A stretch of DNA of 64,000 nt from Homalodisca vitripennis (taxonomy: Eukaryota > Arthropoda > Insecta > Hemiptera > Cicadellidae), in the NCBI RefSeq assembly GCF_021130785.1, contig NC_060210.1:180842501-180906500 (forward strand), written 5' to 3'. Below are positions 1 to 12,131 of this stretch, piece after piece. A program made the translations under genes and the position numbers. The stretch's first letter is position 1. Every line of letters starts with the position of its first letter. The notes beneath the pieces were generated by a model that made no database searches, had not been told where the DNA came from, and saw only the letters and a program-made list of their open reading frames with translations.

Positions 1-1827
1 TGTATTTTTTTATTTATGATGACGCTTTCAGTGGCACCATATAATCTTAACACGCAGGGAGGAGAGGGCGCAGGGTAATCTTAACAGCTGTGAGGAATGA
101 TAGGGAAACTCTCTTATAGTCGGTGTCCATTGTTTCTTAAAAGTACGTAATCTTACAAAATATACATTTATTTCGAATATTCACCCTTACTGTGCAACCA
201 CCTAATAAAACAACTACAAGATGTCAGAACATATGGGATATTCTCTACAGCGTTAAAATTTACGCAATCATATAGAATCGCTCTTCTATTCTATTTATAG
301 AGAACTATTTTTTTACTTCACACGCAATTTTCTACGTGGACATTGCAGGCATATTTCTTATAAATGACATTCTAAATAATATTGAATTAGTTGATAATCA
401 CTGAAAAATATTCCAATCTTCTGATCCACTTTGGATTTAAATTTAAACAGCAGTGTTTTGGGGCCCTCAAGTCGGAGAGTGAACTAGTTTTTATAGGTAT
501 CAAGAAATAACTCCAACGTCTTTCCAATATTTCATCATAAACGATTTCAGTAACTAACTAGCATTGGCGAGCGTGTAGGAATCATAAAATCGAAGTTCTT
601 TGCTTTTCAGTTAACACTCTTATGGTGAAATGACTAATGAAACACTATGTCATTTTGAAATGGAAGTTGATTTTGCGTTGATGCCAGATCAAGAATATTT
701 ACACGTACGCAAATCTGAGAAGCTTATGTCGGTCATAAAGTGTAACTATGGCTATTGTAGTTTATTTCCCTCTAAGGTATTTCTGGAAAGATTTGTCTAA
801 AATTCTTACTTCAGTCAAAAAAGTAACTAAGAAGTATTTTATAACCGCCTTAAAATTCAACAAAGGTAACTTAGTCTTTGATATATGCAATACACTAAAT
901 TAATTTATAGTGATGAACGATTAATTAAATTTAACTTAAAATATATTTTTACTAGAACTTCCTATTTCATTATCTGGATAACCTCTGTGAGCATCAATGA
1001 TTACATTGAATGTTAAAATAATAAGTAGTGTTATTTTACTCTTACGCTTACTCTATGCTTTCAATACAATAAACTTAAATAAATTTAAAATGCACTGAAA
1101 ATAATTAAACGTTTGATTGTGTTTCACATTCTAATGTTTACACAAAACACAGTTGATTAGAAAATAACATTTACTAACTGGTGATTAAGCCAAAAAGGAC
1201 ATTTTCAAGACCAGTAGGGCTTATACTGGAGGGATTTTCGAAACATGAATTGACCTAAATATTTTAACCAGAGACCCTAAGTGATTGTAAAATGTCAATA
1301 CAATCAGTCTAGTAATTTTAATTTGATTGAGTAATACACACTCTATAAAATTTTTATATAATAGTGTAAATAACTAGTCTGTGTTTTATAGTTTTGTAAA
1401 TATAAGACTTTCAAATGTCTCAAAAGTATCTAGAAGTACTACAAAATCTTGGAGTTTTTATGATGTGACACGTTGGTCTTATTTTTATAAAAAAGAAGAA
1501 TATATAAAGACTAATTAATAGCAAACAAACAAATTAAAACAGTTATGTACATGTAGGTGTTATAGTTTCGTATAAATTCAGAAAAAAAACTCAGGGAAAA
1601 CATAAAAATTGTCACTCGACGTGTACAATAATGAATAGTTTATTGATACTGAAGAGGAAGCTTTCGAATTGCCAACACTGATGGATGGTACCACACGTAC
1701 AGCCGTAGGATATACTGAGTATTTAAATGTGACAACTGACAACAGAAATTTCAACGTTTCCTGCCTGTCTTCAATATGTATATTGCACAATCGTACGTAA
1801 AAATGTTTTAGTTGAAAAATGTGTGTT

Positions 1828-1829
<2 letters not shown>

Positions 1830-1868
<39 letters not shown>

Positions 1869-1955
1869 CAATATATATATATATATATATATACATATCA
1901 TATATATATATATATAAATATTACATATATATATATATATATATAATATTTTAAA
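1830..1955. repeat. Interrupted (AT)n microsatellite
   Basis: Long TA dinucleotide runs are broken by short interruptions. The equivalent place in copy B (about 14115-14170) is a single uninterrupted run followed by a MITE insertion. Confidence 0.9.
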
Positions 1956-3822
1956 ATATTATATCCAAATATCATCTAATACAAATATTTTTTAATTATA
2001 ATTTTGCTATATAACAACAAATTAAAGTCATTATTTTTACTTGAATTACTCACATAAATATTGCGTAATAAGAAATTCGTAACATTTTGACATGCAAAGA
2101 GCATGTTTACTTGTTAGACACCTGAACAGGAGACTAGATTTCAATCTTCAAGAAAGGTGTTCTATTTTTTATAGTTAATTATATTAGAATAATACAAAAT
2201 TGTTTGTGTCGTTTTGTATTAATAATCTAATAATTATCCTAATTCTATATTATATATCTGTTGTATATATAGTAATCACGAGGTTTTTTTTAAATCACCT
2301 TTTAATTAAACCGCAACTATCAAAATTGTTTTAAATACTTTACGAAAAATCACCATGAAATGCAATTAATTTAAGGAATACTTTTCTTAATAGTGTCATG
2401 ATTTTAAATTATATTACAAGAAATATGTAATTATCCAAAATTTTAGATCATAAAAAACATCATTATCTCAATATTACTTATAAGCTTTCTAATAGTTCAC
2501 ATATAATATTTAGTCGTTTTCTCCAACGACTCTTGTTGATTATAAAATTTCCTCAAATTCTTGCTGTATACATTTATAATTCCACAAGAAAACATTAACC
2601 AAGTTTCCCTGCCTTGAGAGAAGAGAAAAGCGTTTTGCTTGAGTCAATATAAGAGACAACAATAAGAGACAAGTTCAGGCTATTTTAATACGAAACGGAC
2701 AACACAACCGGTTTTTGTTAAATGCTGGAAGTCAAGGCTGACTTGCTTTTAACTGATAATAAACAATTTCTTGAATCATTAAATTAATATAATATGTTGT
2801 AACACACCTACAAAACACTGTTGAACCTCCGTTTACAAAACCTTTGATAGCATTGAGAAGTTGTCATTAGCTCATTTGCTGGTCGCTTAAAAAACAAATC
2901 TAGTAGTTTTGAAGCGAGTGTCCCTTTGCCCGTGAGATCAACATGTATTTTAATATATTATATATTAATATAATATATTTTAATATATATTTATCTACAT
3001 AAAACACATGACAGTAAGACCAAACAAGCACAACGTTATTTCTTTTAGATAGATATCAGAATGTAATTTTATATTTTATTCGTGAACTCCTTTATCTAAC
3101 CTTTTTAGATTTTTTAAGATTATCTCACAGATATTTGTACAAAAATATGTTTTTCTACAAAATACAGAGAATTGTAATTTAACTAAACTAATTAGAAACT
3201 TTATATTATTCGATATTATAAATAATTTATTGCATTAATTTAAGATTTTATATTATCTTGAAAGTGATAAGTGCCAATCATTTGTCTATGACTTTTCTCT
3301 AGTTGGGTTTACAGTGACAATGAACTAACAAATGTTCACCCCAACTCAATTTTCGCCAAACTTACTATTCGCTTAAACATAACAAAAATTTATTTTTACT
3401 AATGTGTGAAAGATTTTCATATGGGTTGACTTTGCGTACAAAATTAACTATGATATATACAGAAATAAGATTTTTTATTTAAAACATTGTAAATAAACGT
3501 TGTTTTAGAAAATTCCAGCATTTCAAGATAATAACGCCAATTAACCTGAAGGAGGGTATATGCTTACGCTAGATTAAAAACTTGTCTGTTCAATATTTTA
3601 TTAACCTATGCATATTTTCTCAAACCATCTACTCCGCATAACCTGTACGATTTAAAGAATGGTGTAACTCATTTCCATTTTACTTTACCTAAACTGGGAT
3701 CATCCATTGTACTGGTACATGAGTTACCGAAACTTGTGTGATATGGGAAACGTGACAAGGATCAGGTAAAATGTCGGGAATATAAATACTCATCAATCTG
3801 AGAACTTTCCCTATCCATGAAA

Positions 3823-4751
3823 CTGCATGTTGTGATCACGTGCCACACAACAATAAGTGCAACCTGTCACGCTCCATAAAACTGCTGAGGAACAGGCTTA
3901 GACCTGCTCATAAACTGCATGTTGTGGTCACGTGACACACAACACTAAGTGCAACCTGTCACGCTCCATAAAACTGCTGAGGAACAGGCTTAGACCTGCT
4001 CATAAACTGCATGTTGTGTTCACGTGACACACAACACTAAGTGCAACCTGTCACGCTCCATAAAACTGCTGAGGAACAAACTTAGACCTGCTCATAAACT
4101 GCATGTTGTGTTCACGTGACACACAACACTAAGTGCAACCTGTCACGCTCCATAAAACTGCTGAGGAACAGGCTTAGACCTGCTCATAAACTGCATGTTG
4201 TGGTCACGTGACACACAACACTAAGTGCAACCTGTCACGCTCCATAAAACTGCTGAGGAACAGGCTTAGACCTGCTCATAAACTGCATGTTGTGGTCACG
4301 TGACACACAACACTAAGTGCAACCTGTCACGCTCCATAAAACCGGTGAGGAACAGGCTTAGACCTGCTCATAAACTGCATGTTGTGGTCACGTGACACAC
4401 AACACTAAGTGCAACCTGTCACGCTCCATAAAACTGCTGAGGAACAGGCTTAGACCTGCTCATAAACTGCATGTTGTGGTCACGTGACACACAACACTAA
4501 GTGCAACCTGTCACGCTCCATAAAACTGCTGAGGAACAGGCTTAGACCTGCTCATAAACTGCATGTTGTGGTCACGTGACACACAACACTAAGTGCAACC
4601 TGTCACGCTCCATAAAACTGCTGAGGAACAGGCTTAGACCTGCTCATAAACTGCATGTTGTGGTCACGTGACACACAACACTAAGTGCAACCTGTCACGC
4701 TCCATAAACTGCTGAGGAACAGGCTTAGACCTGCTCATAAACTGCATGTTG
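3823..4751. repeat. 92-bp tandem array, about 10 units (copy A)
   Basis: Ten head-to-tail units of 92 bp begin at CTGCATGTTG and stop where the eleventh CTGCATGTTG runs into unique sequence (GCTGCCGTGAAG). Internal units are nearly identical; the first is more diverged. Each unit carries the E-box CACGTG, in most units as GTCACGTGAC, in the middle of an imperfect palindrome of about 25 bp (TGTTGTG ... CACAACA). Copy B has only two full units at the matching place, so the array has expanded or contracted since the duplication. Confidence 0.95.
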
Positions 4752-5129
4752 CTGCCGTGAAGCGTATTGTGCACAGACTGTGAGCTATCAACCCAGATGT
4801 CATAAAATGTCTGGGAGTAAAGTTCAGCGCAGTGCTTTATTTACTTCTTCAAAGGGAGAATATTTTGTGCAGTTTAAAGCAAATTTTATTGAGTATAATT
4901 TTCTTTTATTAATTATCGTCGTAATCCTTAAATCTATAAGTTTTTATATCTGACGAATAAAAACATTAGATTTAAGTCACTTTTAAAAATACAAATTAAA
5001 TACATAAGGAATTTGTTTCTTTTTATTAAATGTATATAGTGTTAGTCTTTTAATGTTATTAATTTTTTGTAGTAGTTTTCTTCTTATCTCATCTTCATGT
5101 CCTGTTTATTTCTTACATAATATGATATA

Positions 5130-5131
<2 letters not shown>

Positions 5132-5166
<35 letters not shown>
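5132..5166. repeat. (AT)n microsatellite
   Basis: A TA run that is much longer here than at the matching position of copy B (about 19600-19611). Confidence 0.85.
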
Positions 5167-5168
<2 letters not shown>

Positions 5169-7271
5169 CAAGACTTTAAGGCTATAAAGATTTTCTGCCT
5201 GTTTAAATGAAGCTATTTATTCCTCCAAAAAATAATCGCAAAGAATATTCAATCACAAGACTCACCTGGAATATTGTCCATTCCAATCTCCGATAGTTGC
5301 ACCGATCTAGACCAGTGAGAAAGGTTCATTTCATACTTGATAGGTTTATTCCATAAACCACCTATCAAAATTTCTCCTGCAAGCGAATCCTAAATTATCA
5401 CTCAAATACCATAAATATAAAAGCTATCACCAGTTCAATTGGGACGCTTAAGGAGTGGAAAGGTCCTGTAATATTAGGTAGTGAAGAATATTGTATAAAA
5501 CTATCTAACTTAATTCGTATTGCCCCATAAACCCCATTAAAGGAGCCTTAATGGTATCATTTATCATCACTCTTCTCACAAGACCATCGTTTGACCAGAC
5601 GAAGTGACAGTATTCTGCAGTAGAGTAAGCTAGAGGCAGCAGACCTGCTATTAAGAAGGATTTTGTGTTCACTCACCACTAACTTGCCTGATTCTTTCGG
5701 TAGATTGGTCTTGTAGTTGAAGAATACATAAAGTGACTCCCGAGTACTGTGGACACTCGTTGTGTTAAAACTATGTAACTTAAAACAAGTTTTTAATTTA
5801 TAATTGACCGATTTGTTGATATGAAAAAATACTACATTTTTTTCGAAAGTTTTTAATTTTCTAAGGTTAAAATTAAGGATCCAACGCATAAGATTAGACT
5901 AGATTTAAATGTATATGTGGATATTTGTTGTATTTTTAAGCAATATTAATATCATCGGTACATTTATAAACTGCTTATACTGTCTTGTAGCAATTTCATC
6001 AGAGTAAAAATTAAAATTAATAGGAGCGATAGTCAAACGTTGGGAGACGCCACCATGAGTCAGTCTATAACCACGCTTACTATATCTAATCAGTTCCTTG
6101 AGATATCTTGCAGGCCGAAAAAGGGTAGGGAATTAGGCTGTAATCTGTTGAAAAAACAATGATAATTTATTTTTCTACCTCGCTTACAAAAAAAGGATTT
6201 TGCTTACGTAAGACTAAGTAAATACTTTAGTTAATAGACGTTTCGATTTAATATATTTTGGTTGGGCTGAAACTATTTCTCCACATCATGAATTATCTAA
6301 ATGAATAACCTTGTGTCATGAATATGAGGTTCAGAAATTTACATAATAAGATAATAACTGCATAAATTATTTTACAAGGAACAAAATCTAAAACAAAAAT
6401 GTATTAATTATATCATATACATATAAAAAAAGAATATCTTAAGCAACAATCACCTATCCTCTGAGATAAAAACTAAGAGTCGTGAAATAGAAAGTTTTAT
6501 ATATACAACGGTACTTGTTGTTTGCCTTGCCGTTTTATTGCGAGTAGTAATAACCCATCATTCAAGAATCTAGGTGTTCTGTTCGGAGTCATCTCTCTCC
6601 CACAAAACAGAGAAGAGACACTAGTAGTTTAGTCTGTTAGTGATTTGTGTTTGTGTCTCAAAGCATTAACACTAAATATATCCTAGAATTACACATTGTT
6701 ACCTAAATTATTCCGAACTACTATATATTTTCACAGAACCCCATGTTATATTGTAAAGTCATGTAGTGATAGTATATAAATCATTGATCATTGCTTTAAC
6801 TAGAGATTATTTAAATTATATGTATTTTACTACCAAGCTGTTTTTGCACTACTTCCTAGGATATGCACGATTTGTATTTATTTCTTTTTATTAATAAGGT
6901 CTTATTGAAGAGTGTTGAAAGATATAGTGGAAATGATTTCAGTATATCATCATGTCCTAAACCAGAGTCTGCTTTTTGCTTTCATACGTTTTTCATGTAA
7001 AAATTTAAATTCCAGAACTCACAATTGCTTTCAATTATCATTCTTTTTATCATTGATAGTTCCCATGTATTTGTGAGATCTATCATCTCGCTGTATTTCG
7101 TTTGGGCAGATCTCTCTTACACAGCTGCAGTTTTTGCGGTTTTTGGAGTTATGAAATCGTACTTTTTTGGAAGGTTCTTCTCCAGTTATAAGAGTTGGAC
7201 ATTCAACCAGTAGTCTTCTGCAGCTCATCAAAGTCTTTTCTTCCAGAAGTGTTTAGAGAAACAGAGGCTTA

Positions 7272-8108
7272 GGTAATGGTTACTACGTATGCGAATTCTG
7301 ACGAAAATCTGTTCTGACGAGCACTGGCGAGTTCGTACGAACAAACAAAAGCCTGTTTTCTAATAATACTGTTTACAGTGGCAGCGATGTTTGCGTGAGA
7401 AAAGACACGAAGTCGTCAGAACGATTTGAGCGATCAAACAAGTTTGATTTTTTCGTGCGGCCAGCAACTTATTTCACCGTGTGCGTCGAATTTTAGAGTT
7501 ATTAACTTAAATTAACCATGGATATTGATGAATTAATCGGTCTTGTGTACGAGAACAGGTGTTTGTGGGACATGAGAGATAAAAATTACCACAACAGAGA
7601 TCTTGCTCGGAAGAATCGGGATAAGGTTGCAGCAGAACTCAGCACAATTTAGGGAGAATGTGGGTAAAATGTGGGTTTTCAGTAAAACTATTTTTTTTAA
7701 GGAAAATTATTCTTTTTATCAAGCAAAGGTTTTTTATTTCTTTTCTAAAGTTTTTAAGGGTTAATTGTTATGTCACTCAGATTTTCAATAATTTTATGAA
7801 TCTAATTTTTTTTTGTTTTTTTTTTTAAGTGAGATTGTTTTGTTATAATAAATGAATAATTTTTATTTTACCAATTAAATACATTGTTACATACGTACTA
7901 CCAAATGTCGGGTTAACATATTCTGTTTTTACCCTATTCAACAACATTATTTTTAATAACGGGCTTTCAAGAAAATATTGTTCATCGAGTTTATCCGTTT
8001 AGCTGGGCGGCTTTGATACGTACTGACTATCAGAAGATCTGAAAACTCGCACACTGTAACCCTCAGAACAGATTTTCGTCAGAATTCGCATCCATAGTAA
8101 CCGTTACC
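7272..8108 (+). mobile_element. PIF/Harbinger-type non-autonomous element, 837 bp
   Basis: The element is flanked by a 3-bp target duplication TTA (7269-7271 and 8109-8111). Copy B has the uninterrupted empty site GAGGCTTAGTCAC. Its ends are inverted repeats of about 46 bp (7272-7317 and 8063-8108) starting GGTAAYGGTTACTA. A TWA target duplication and GG...CC termini are typical of PIF/Harbinger. The inside holds a MADF-domain fragment but no DDE transposase, so this is an internally deleted copy. The middle also has T-rich stretches. Confidence 0.88.
7518..7652 (+). pseudogene. MADF-domain (Myb/SANT-like) fragment inside the PIF/Harbinger element
   Basis: An ATG in good context (ACCATGG) opens a 44-codon reading frame beginning MDIDELIGLVYENRCLWDMR and continuing through a tyrosine and an N-R motif. 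The spacing L-I-x-L-V ... L-W-D ... Y-x-N-R is the first half of a MADF domain, a DNA-binding fold encoded by the accessory protein of PIF/Harbinger elements. The frame stops at TAG (7650-7652). Immediately afterwards another frame reads E-N-V-G-K-M-W, which fits the later MADF helix, so a small frameshift probably broke the gene before the larger deletion. The domain assignment rests on motif recognition only. Confidence 0.7.
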
Positions 8109-8235
8109 TTAGTCACTCGCCTCCCCATTTTCCTCCTTTCACAGGCAGACGATCTCTCTCCTCCTGGAATACGTGAGGCGGCCTTGAGCCGTAACTCCAG
8201 AGAGAGGCTCCCCGCTCGCTTTCGCTAGAACTCAC

Positions 8236-8469
8236 CTGGGATAGTTTTTTAATCTGCTTCATGAATGTGTTTTTAAGAAAACTGAGAAAACCCCCCACAG
8301 GGTTTGTGGGATTGCCCGCCAAATTCCGTGTCTTGAGTAAGATGACCTGTCGACCGTCCTCGAGTAGTGGACCCATCTTCGGCTCCAGCCCCGTAGTGTG
8401 CCAGCCCCATGTGTGTAATGTGGATTCTACACTGGAGCACCGAGACTGAAGGTTGTACAGAGATAGCAT
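8236..8469 (-). other. GC-rich segment with candidate 78-codon exon, copy A
   Basis: On the minus strand an ATG at 8469 opens 78 codons (starting MLSLYNLQSRCSS) that run exactly to a consensus donor, CCCAG|GTGAGT, at 8236. The segment is far more GC-rich than its surroundings and is conserved in copy B. Against a coding role, copy B has a 1-bp deletion that shifts the frame, the differences between copies include amino-acid changes, and I recognise no protein family. It may be a noncoding or untranslated exon, a decayed gene, or part of an old repeat. Confidence 0.3.
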
Positions 8470-8990
8470 TGTTCAAATAATCATAACTAACTACTATGCT
8501 GTGGAAAATTGTTCATTTATGTCAGGGTCTCAGAGGATTAGATGTAAAACTTTATCAGAATATTAATTGCGTTCATTACGCTATTTTTATAGTAAACCTC
8601 TTTAAGTTTAATTTGATAACAATTATGTGGTTCTGGCACTTATAACTCATATTACAAACATTTCAAACAGCGCTTGCAAGGGTAAATTACATGCAAATTA
8701 AGATCAACTCACGGTCTGCTGACTCTCCCCGTATTTAAGGAGGTTTTTAGTATCATACTTTTACTACATTTTTTATTTATTTCTGTTCGCTTCCCTCGGT
8801 TATAGCACAGTTTCACATCGCCGTTTTTGCTTTTAGAATCAAATTTATGTTATAATTACACTCATATAATTTTAAGTAAGTTGGAGGATTTTATTGTGCT
8901 TTAATTTGTGAAGTAAGAAAAAGTAAATAAAAGTAATTAAATTGGAAGGTCACGCAGAGCCACTCCACTACAGATTACTCCTCTTATTTA

Positions 8991-11576
8991 TATTTACTTG
9001 ATTCATGTACTCCCCACCTAGGTTGCATTGCTTTTTCTCGGGGCACGTCTTGATTGTGACTGTTTGTAGTAAATATTCCGACTGGCAATATTGATTTGAT
9101 TCATGTACTCCGCACCTGGGCTCCATTGCTTTTGCTCGGGGCACATCTAGATTGTGACTGTTTGTAGTAAATCTTCCGTCTGGCAATATTGACTTGATTC
9201 ATGTACTCCCCACCTGGGCTGCTTTGCTTTTGCTCGGGGCACGTCTTGATTGTGACTGTTTGTAGTAAATCTTCCTTCTGGCAATATTGACTTGATTCAT
9301 GTACTCCCCACCTGGGCTGCATTGCTTTCGCTCGGGGTACGTCTAGATTGTGACTGTTTGTAGTAAATCTTCCGTCTGGCAATATTGACTTGATTCACGT
9401 ACTCCCCACCTGGGTTGCATTGCTTTTGCTCGGGGCACGTCTTGATTGTGACTGTTTGTAGTAAATCTTCCGTCTGGCAATATTGACTTGATTCATGTAC
9501 TCCCCACCTGGGCTCCATGGGTTTTGCTCGGGGCACGTCTTGATGGTGACTGTTTGTAATAAATCTTCCGTCTGGCAATATTGACTTGATTCATGTACTC
9601 CGCACCTGAGCTCCATTGCTTTTGCTCGGGGCACGTCTTGATTGTGACTGTTTGTAGTAAATCTTCCGTCTGGCAATATTGACTTGATTCATGTACTCCC
9701 CACCTGGGCTGCTTTGCTTTTCCTCGGGGCACGTATTGATTGTGACTGTTTGTAGTAAATCTTCCGTCTGGCAATATTGACTTGATTCATGTACTCCCCA
9801 CCTAGGTTGCATTGCTTTTGCTCGGGGCACGTCTAAATTGTGACTGTTTGTATTAAATCTTCCGACTGGCAATATTGACTTGATTCAAGTACTCCCCACC
9901 TGGGCTGCTTTGCTTTTGCTCGGGGCACGTCTTGATTGTGACTGTTTTTAGTAAATCTTCCGTCTGGCAATATTGACTTGATTCATGTACTCCCCACCTG
10001 GGCTGCTTTGCTTTTGCTCGGGGCACGTCTTGATTGTGACTGTTTGTAGTAAATCTTCTGTCTGGCAATATTGACTTGATTCATGTACTTCCCACCTGGG
10101 CTCCATGGGTTTTGCTCGGGGCACGTCTTAATTGTGACTGTTTGTAATAAATCTTCCGTCTGGCAATATTGACTTGATTCATGTACTCCCCACCTGGGCT
10201 CCATTGCTTTTGCTCGGGGCACGTCTAGATTGTGACTGTTTGTAGTAAATCTTCCGTCTGGCAATATTGACTTGATTCATGTACTTCCCACCTGGGCTCC
10301 ATGGGTTTTGCTCGGGGCACGTCTTGATTGTGACTGTTTGTAGTAAATCTTCCGTCTGGCAATATTGACTTGATTCATGTACTCCCCACCTGGGCTCCTT
10401 TGCTTTTGCTCGGGGCACGTCTTGATTGTGACTGTTTGTAGTAAATCTTCCGTCTGGCAATATTGACTTGATTCATGTACTCCCCACCTGGGCTGCTTTG
10501 CTTTTGCTCGGGGCACGTCTTGATTGTGACTGTTTGTAGTAAATCTTCCGTCTGGCAATATTGACTTGATTCATGTACTCCCCACCTGGGCTCCATTGCT
10601 TTTGCTCGGGGCACGTCTAAATTGTGACTGTTTGTAGTAAATCTTCCGACTGGCAATATTGACTTGATTCAAGTACTCCCCACCTGGGCTGCTTTGCTTT
10701 TGCTCGGGGCACGTCTTGATTGTGACTGTTTGTAGTAAATCTTCCGTCTGGCAATATTGACTTGATTCATGTACTTCCCACCTGGGCTCCATGGGTTTTG
10801 CTCGGGGCACGTCTTAATTGTGACTGTTTGTAATAAATCTTCCGTCTGGCAATATTGACTTGATTCATGTACTCCCCACCTGGGCTCCATTGCTTTTGCT
10901 CGGGGCACGTCTAGATTGTGACTGTTTGTAGTAAATCTTCCGTCTGGCAATATGCTCGGGGTACGTCTTGATTGTGACTTTTTGTAGTAAATCTTCCGTC
11001 TGGCAATATTGACTTGGTTCATGTACTCCCCACCTGGGCTGCTTTGCTTTTGCTCGGGGCACGTCTTGATTGTGACTGTTTGTAGTAAATCTTCCGTCTG
11101 GCAATATTGACTTGATTCATGTACTCCCCACCTGGGCTGCTTTGCTTTTGCTCGGGGCACGTCTGGATTGTGACTGTTTGTAGTAAATCTTCCGTCTGGA
11201 AATATTGACTTGATTCATGTACTCCCCACCTGGGCTCCATTGCTTTTGCTCGGGGCACGTCTGGATTGTGACTGTTTGTAGTAAATCTTCCGACTGGCAA
11301 TATTGAACTGATTCATGTACTCCCCACCTGGGCTGCATTGCTTTTTCTCGGGGCACGTCTGGATTAAGACTGTTTGTAATAAATCTTCTGTCTGGCAATA
11401 TTGACTTGATTCATGTACTCCGCACCTGGGCTCCATGGCTTTTGCTCGGGGCACGTCTGGATTGTGACTGTTTGTAATAAATCTTCTGTCTGGCAATATT
11501 GACTTGATTCATGTACTCCGCACCTGGGCTCCATGGCTTTTGCTCGAGGCACGTCTGGATTGTGACTGTTTGTAGT
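8991..11576. repeat. 98-bp satellite array, about 26 units
   Basis: Units of 98 bp repeat from the end of copy A homology to 11576, for example TGATTC at 8999, 9097, 9783, 9881, 10665. One unit near 10950 is cut to about 56 bp and the last is partial. Each unit has GGGGCACGTC and a TGTTTGTAGTAAATC segment. Variants such as CCATGGGTTTTG and GCTTTGCTTTTG are interspersed, and a rare variant (TTCAAGTACTCC) recurs at exactly 784 bp, eight units apart, which points to a higher-order block duplication. Minus-strand reading frames of about 93 codons recur only because 98 is not a multiple of three; I do not regard them as genes. Confidence 0.96.
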
Positions 11577-12046
11577 CACAAACTATTTAAATGTTTACCT
11601 TTGCATTTTAAGATTAAATGTGGAGTAATTAGTTGAATTGGATTGGTATAGATATAGAGGAAAGACTGCTTCGGCCACAATACTGATCCTCAGAATTCAG
11701 CGATTTTACCTATCGCAATAAATTGAAGTGTGCAAAATATTATCAATAAATAGTTTTTTTGGTTCCTTTCTCGTCACATTGAAAACAATAATTGTAAGTA
11801 CTAGATTAAAAAATGTTAATTTAAAGACACTTAGGAAGAAACTATGCATATGAAGACTCTTTGCATAATGTATTCTATTCAATAGTTGGAAAGAATATTT
11901 AAATCGTTACGCTAACGCATGGCATCGACTATTGGTTTGTAAGATGTCCCAAACATGTTCAAGGTTTGGCAGTATATTTATGCACAAGATGGAATTTCGA
12001 TCCGGTTCCTCTCGTCATACACAATGATCCCCCAGGCAATATTCGT
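11577..12046. other. Unique spacer, no gene seen
   Basis: AT-rich single-copy sequence between the satellite and the start of copy B. I see no convincing reading frame or repeat. Confidence 0.5.
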
Positions 12047-12131
12047 GTCACGTGACGGTCGCCATTTATCACACGTGTGACATGTCAGCTCATCTCTTGT
12101 CACAGCTGTACTGTAGTAAACACGTTCATAG
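12047..12131 (+). promoter_or_regulatory. Possible promoter with paired E-boxes and a first-exon splice donor
   Basis: GTCACGTGAC (12047-12056) and the perfect 12-bp palindrome TCACACGTGTGA (12069-12080) are both CACGTG E-boxes. A CAGCTG follows near 12103, then a consensus donor ATAG|GTGAGT after base 12131. The patch is more GC-rich than its flanks. This arrangement would suit an E-box-driven promoter with a noncoding first exon reading into copy B. No transcript or downstream coding exon can be shown. Confidence 0.3.

Larger units (their letters stand above)
1..8995. repeat. Large segmental duplication, copy A (left edge outside window)
   Basis: Window base 1 lines up with base 12278, and similarity continues with small substitutions and indels to about 8995 (matching 22576). 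Shared landmarks in the same order and orientation include an AT microsatellite, a 92-bp tandem repeat, a GC-rich patch near 8.1-8.5 kb and an AT-rich tail. Copy A lacks the MITE and mariner insertions of copy B and keeps uninterrupted sequence at both sites, but it has its own PIF/Harbinger insertion. I see no intact gene in it. It could also be an assembly of two diverged haplotypes, but private insertions and array differences on both sides favour a real, older duplication. Confidence 0.9.

Noticed and set aside
1578..1901. Frames rich in Y-I-Y-I (also at 13902-14276 and 46856-47196)
   Set aside because: They are translations of TA microsatellites.
3823..4751. CRISPR array
   Set aside because: Units are contiguous 92-bp copies without unique spacers, in a genome with introns and insect transposons.
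7025..7231. Frames of 62-66 codons on both strands, also present in copy B at 21451-21657
   Set aside because: Similarity is explained by the duplication itself; copies differ in residues on both strands and no family or splice context is visible.
8968..11579. Series of overlapping minus-strand frames of about 70-160 codons starting M-P-D-G-R-F
   Set aside because: They are the 98-bp satellite read in rotating frames; 98 is not a multiple of three, so the same peptide pieces recur with a stop about every 294 bp. No start context, splice sites or codon conservation support a gene.
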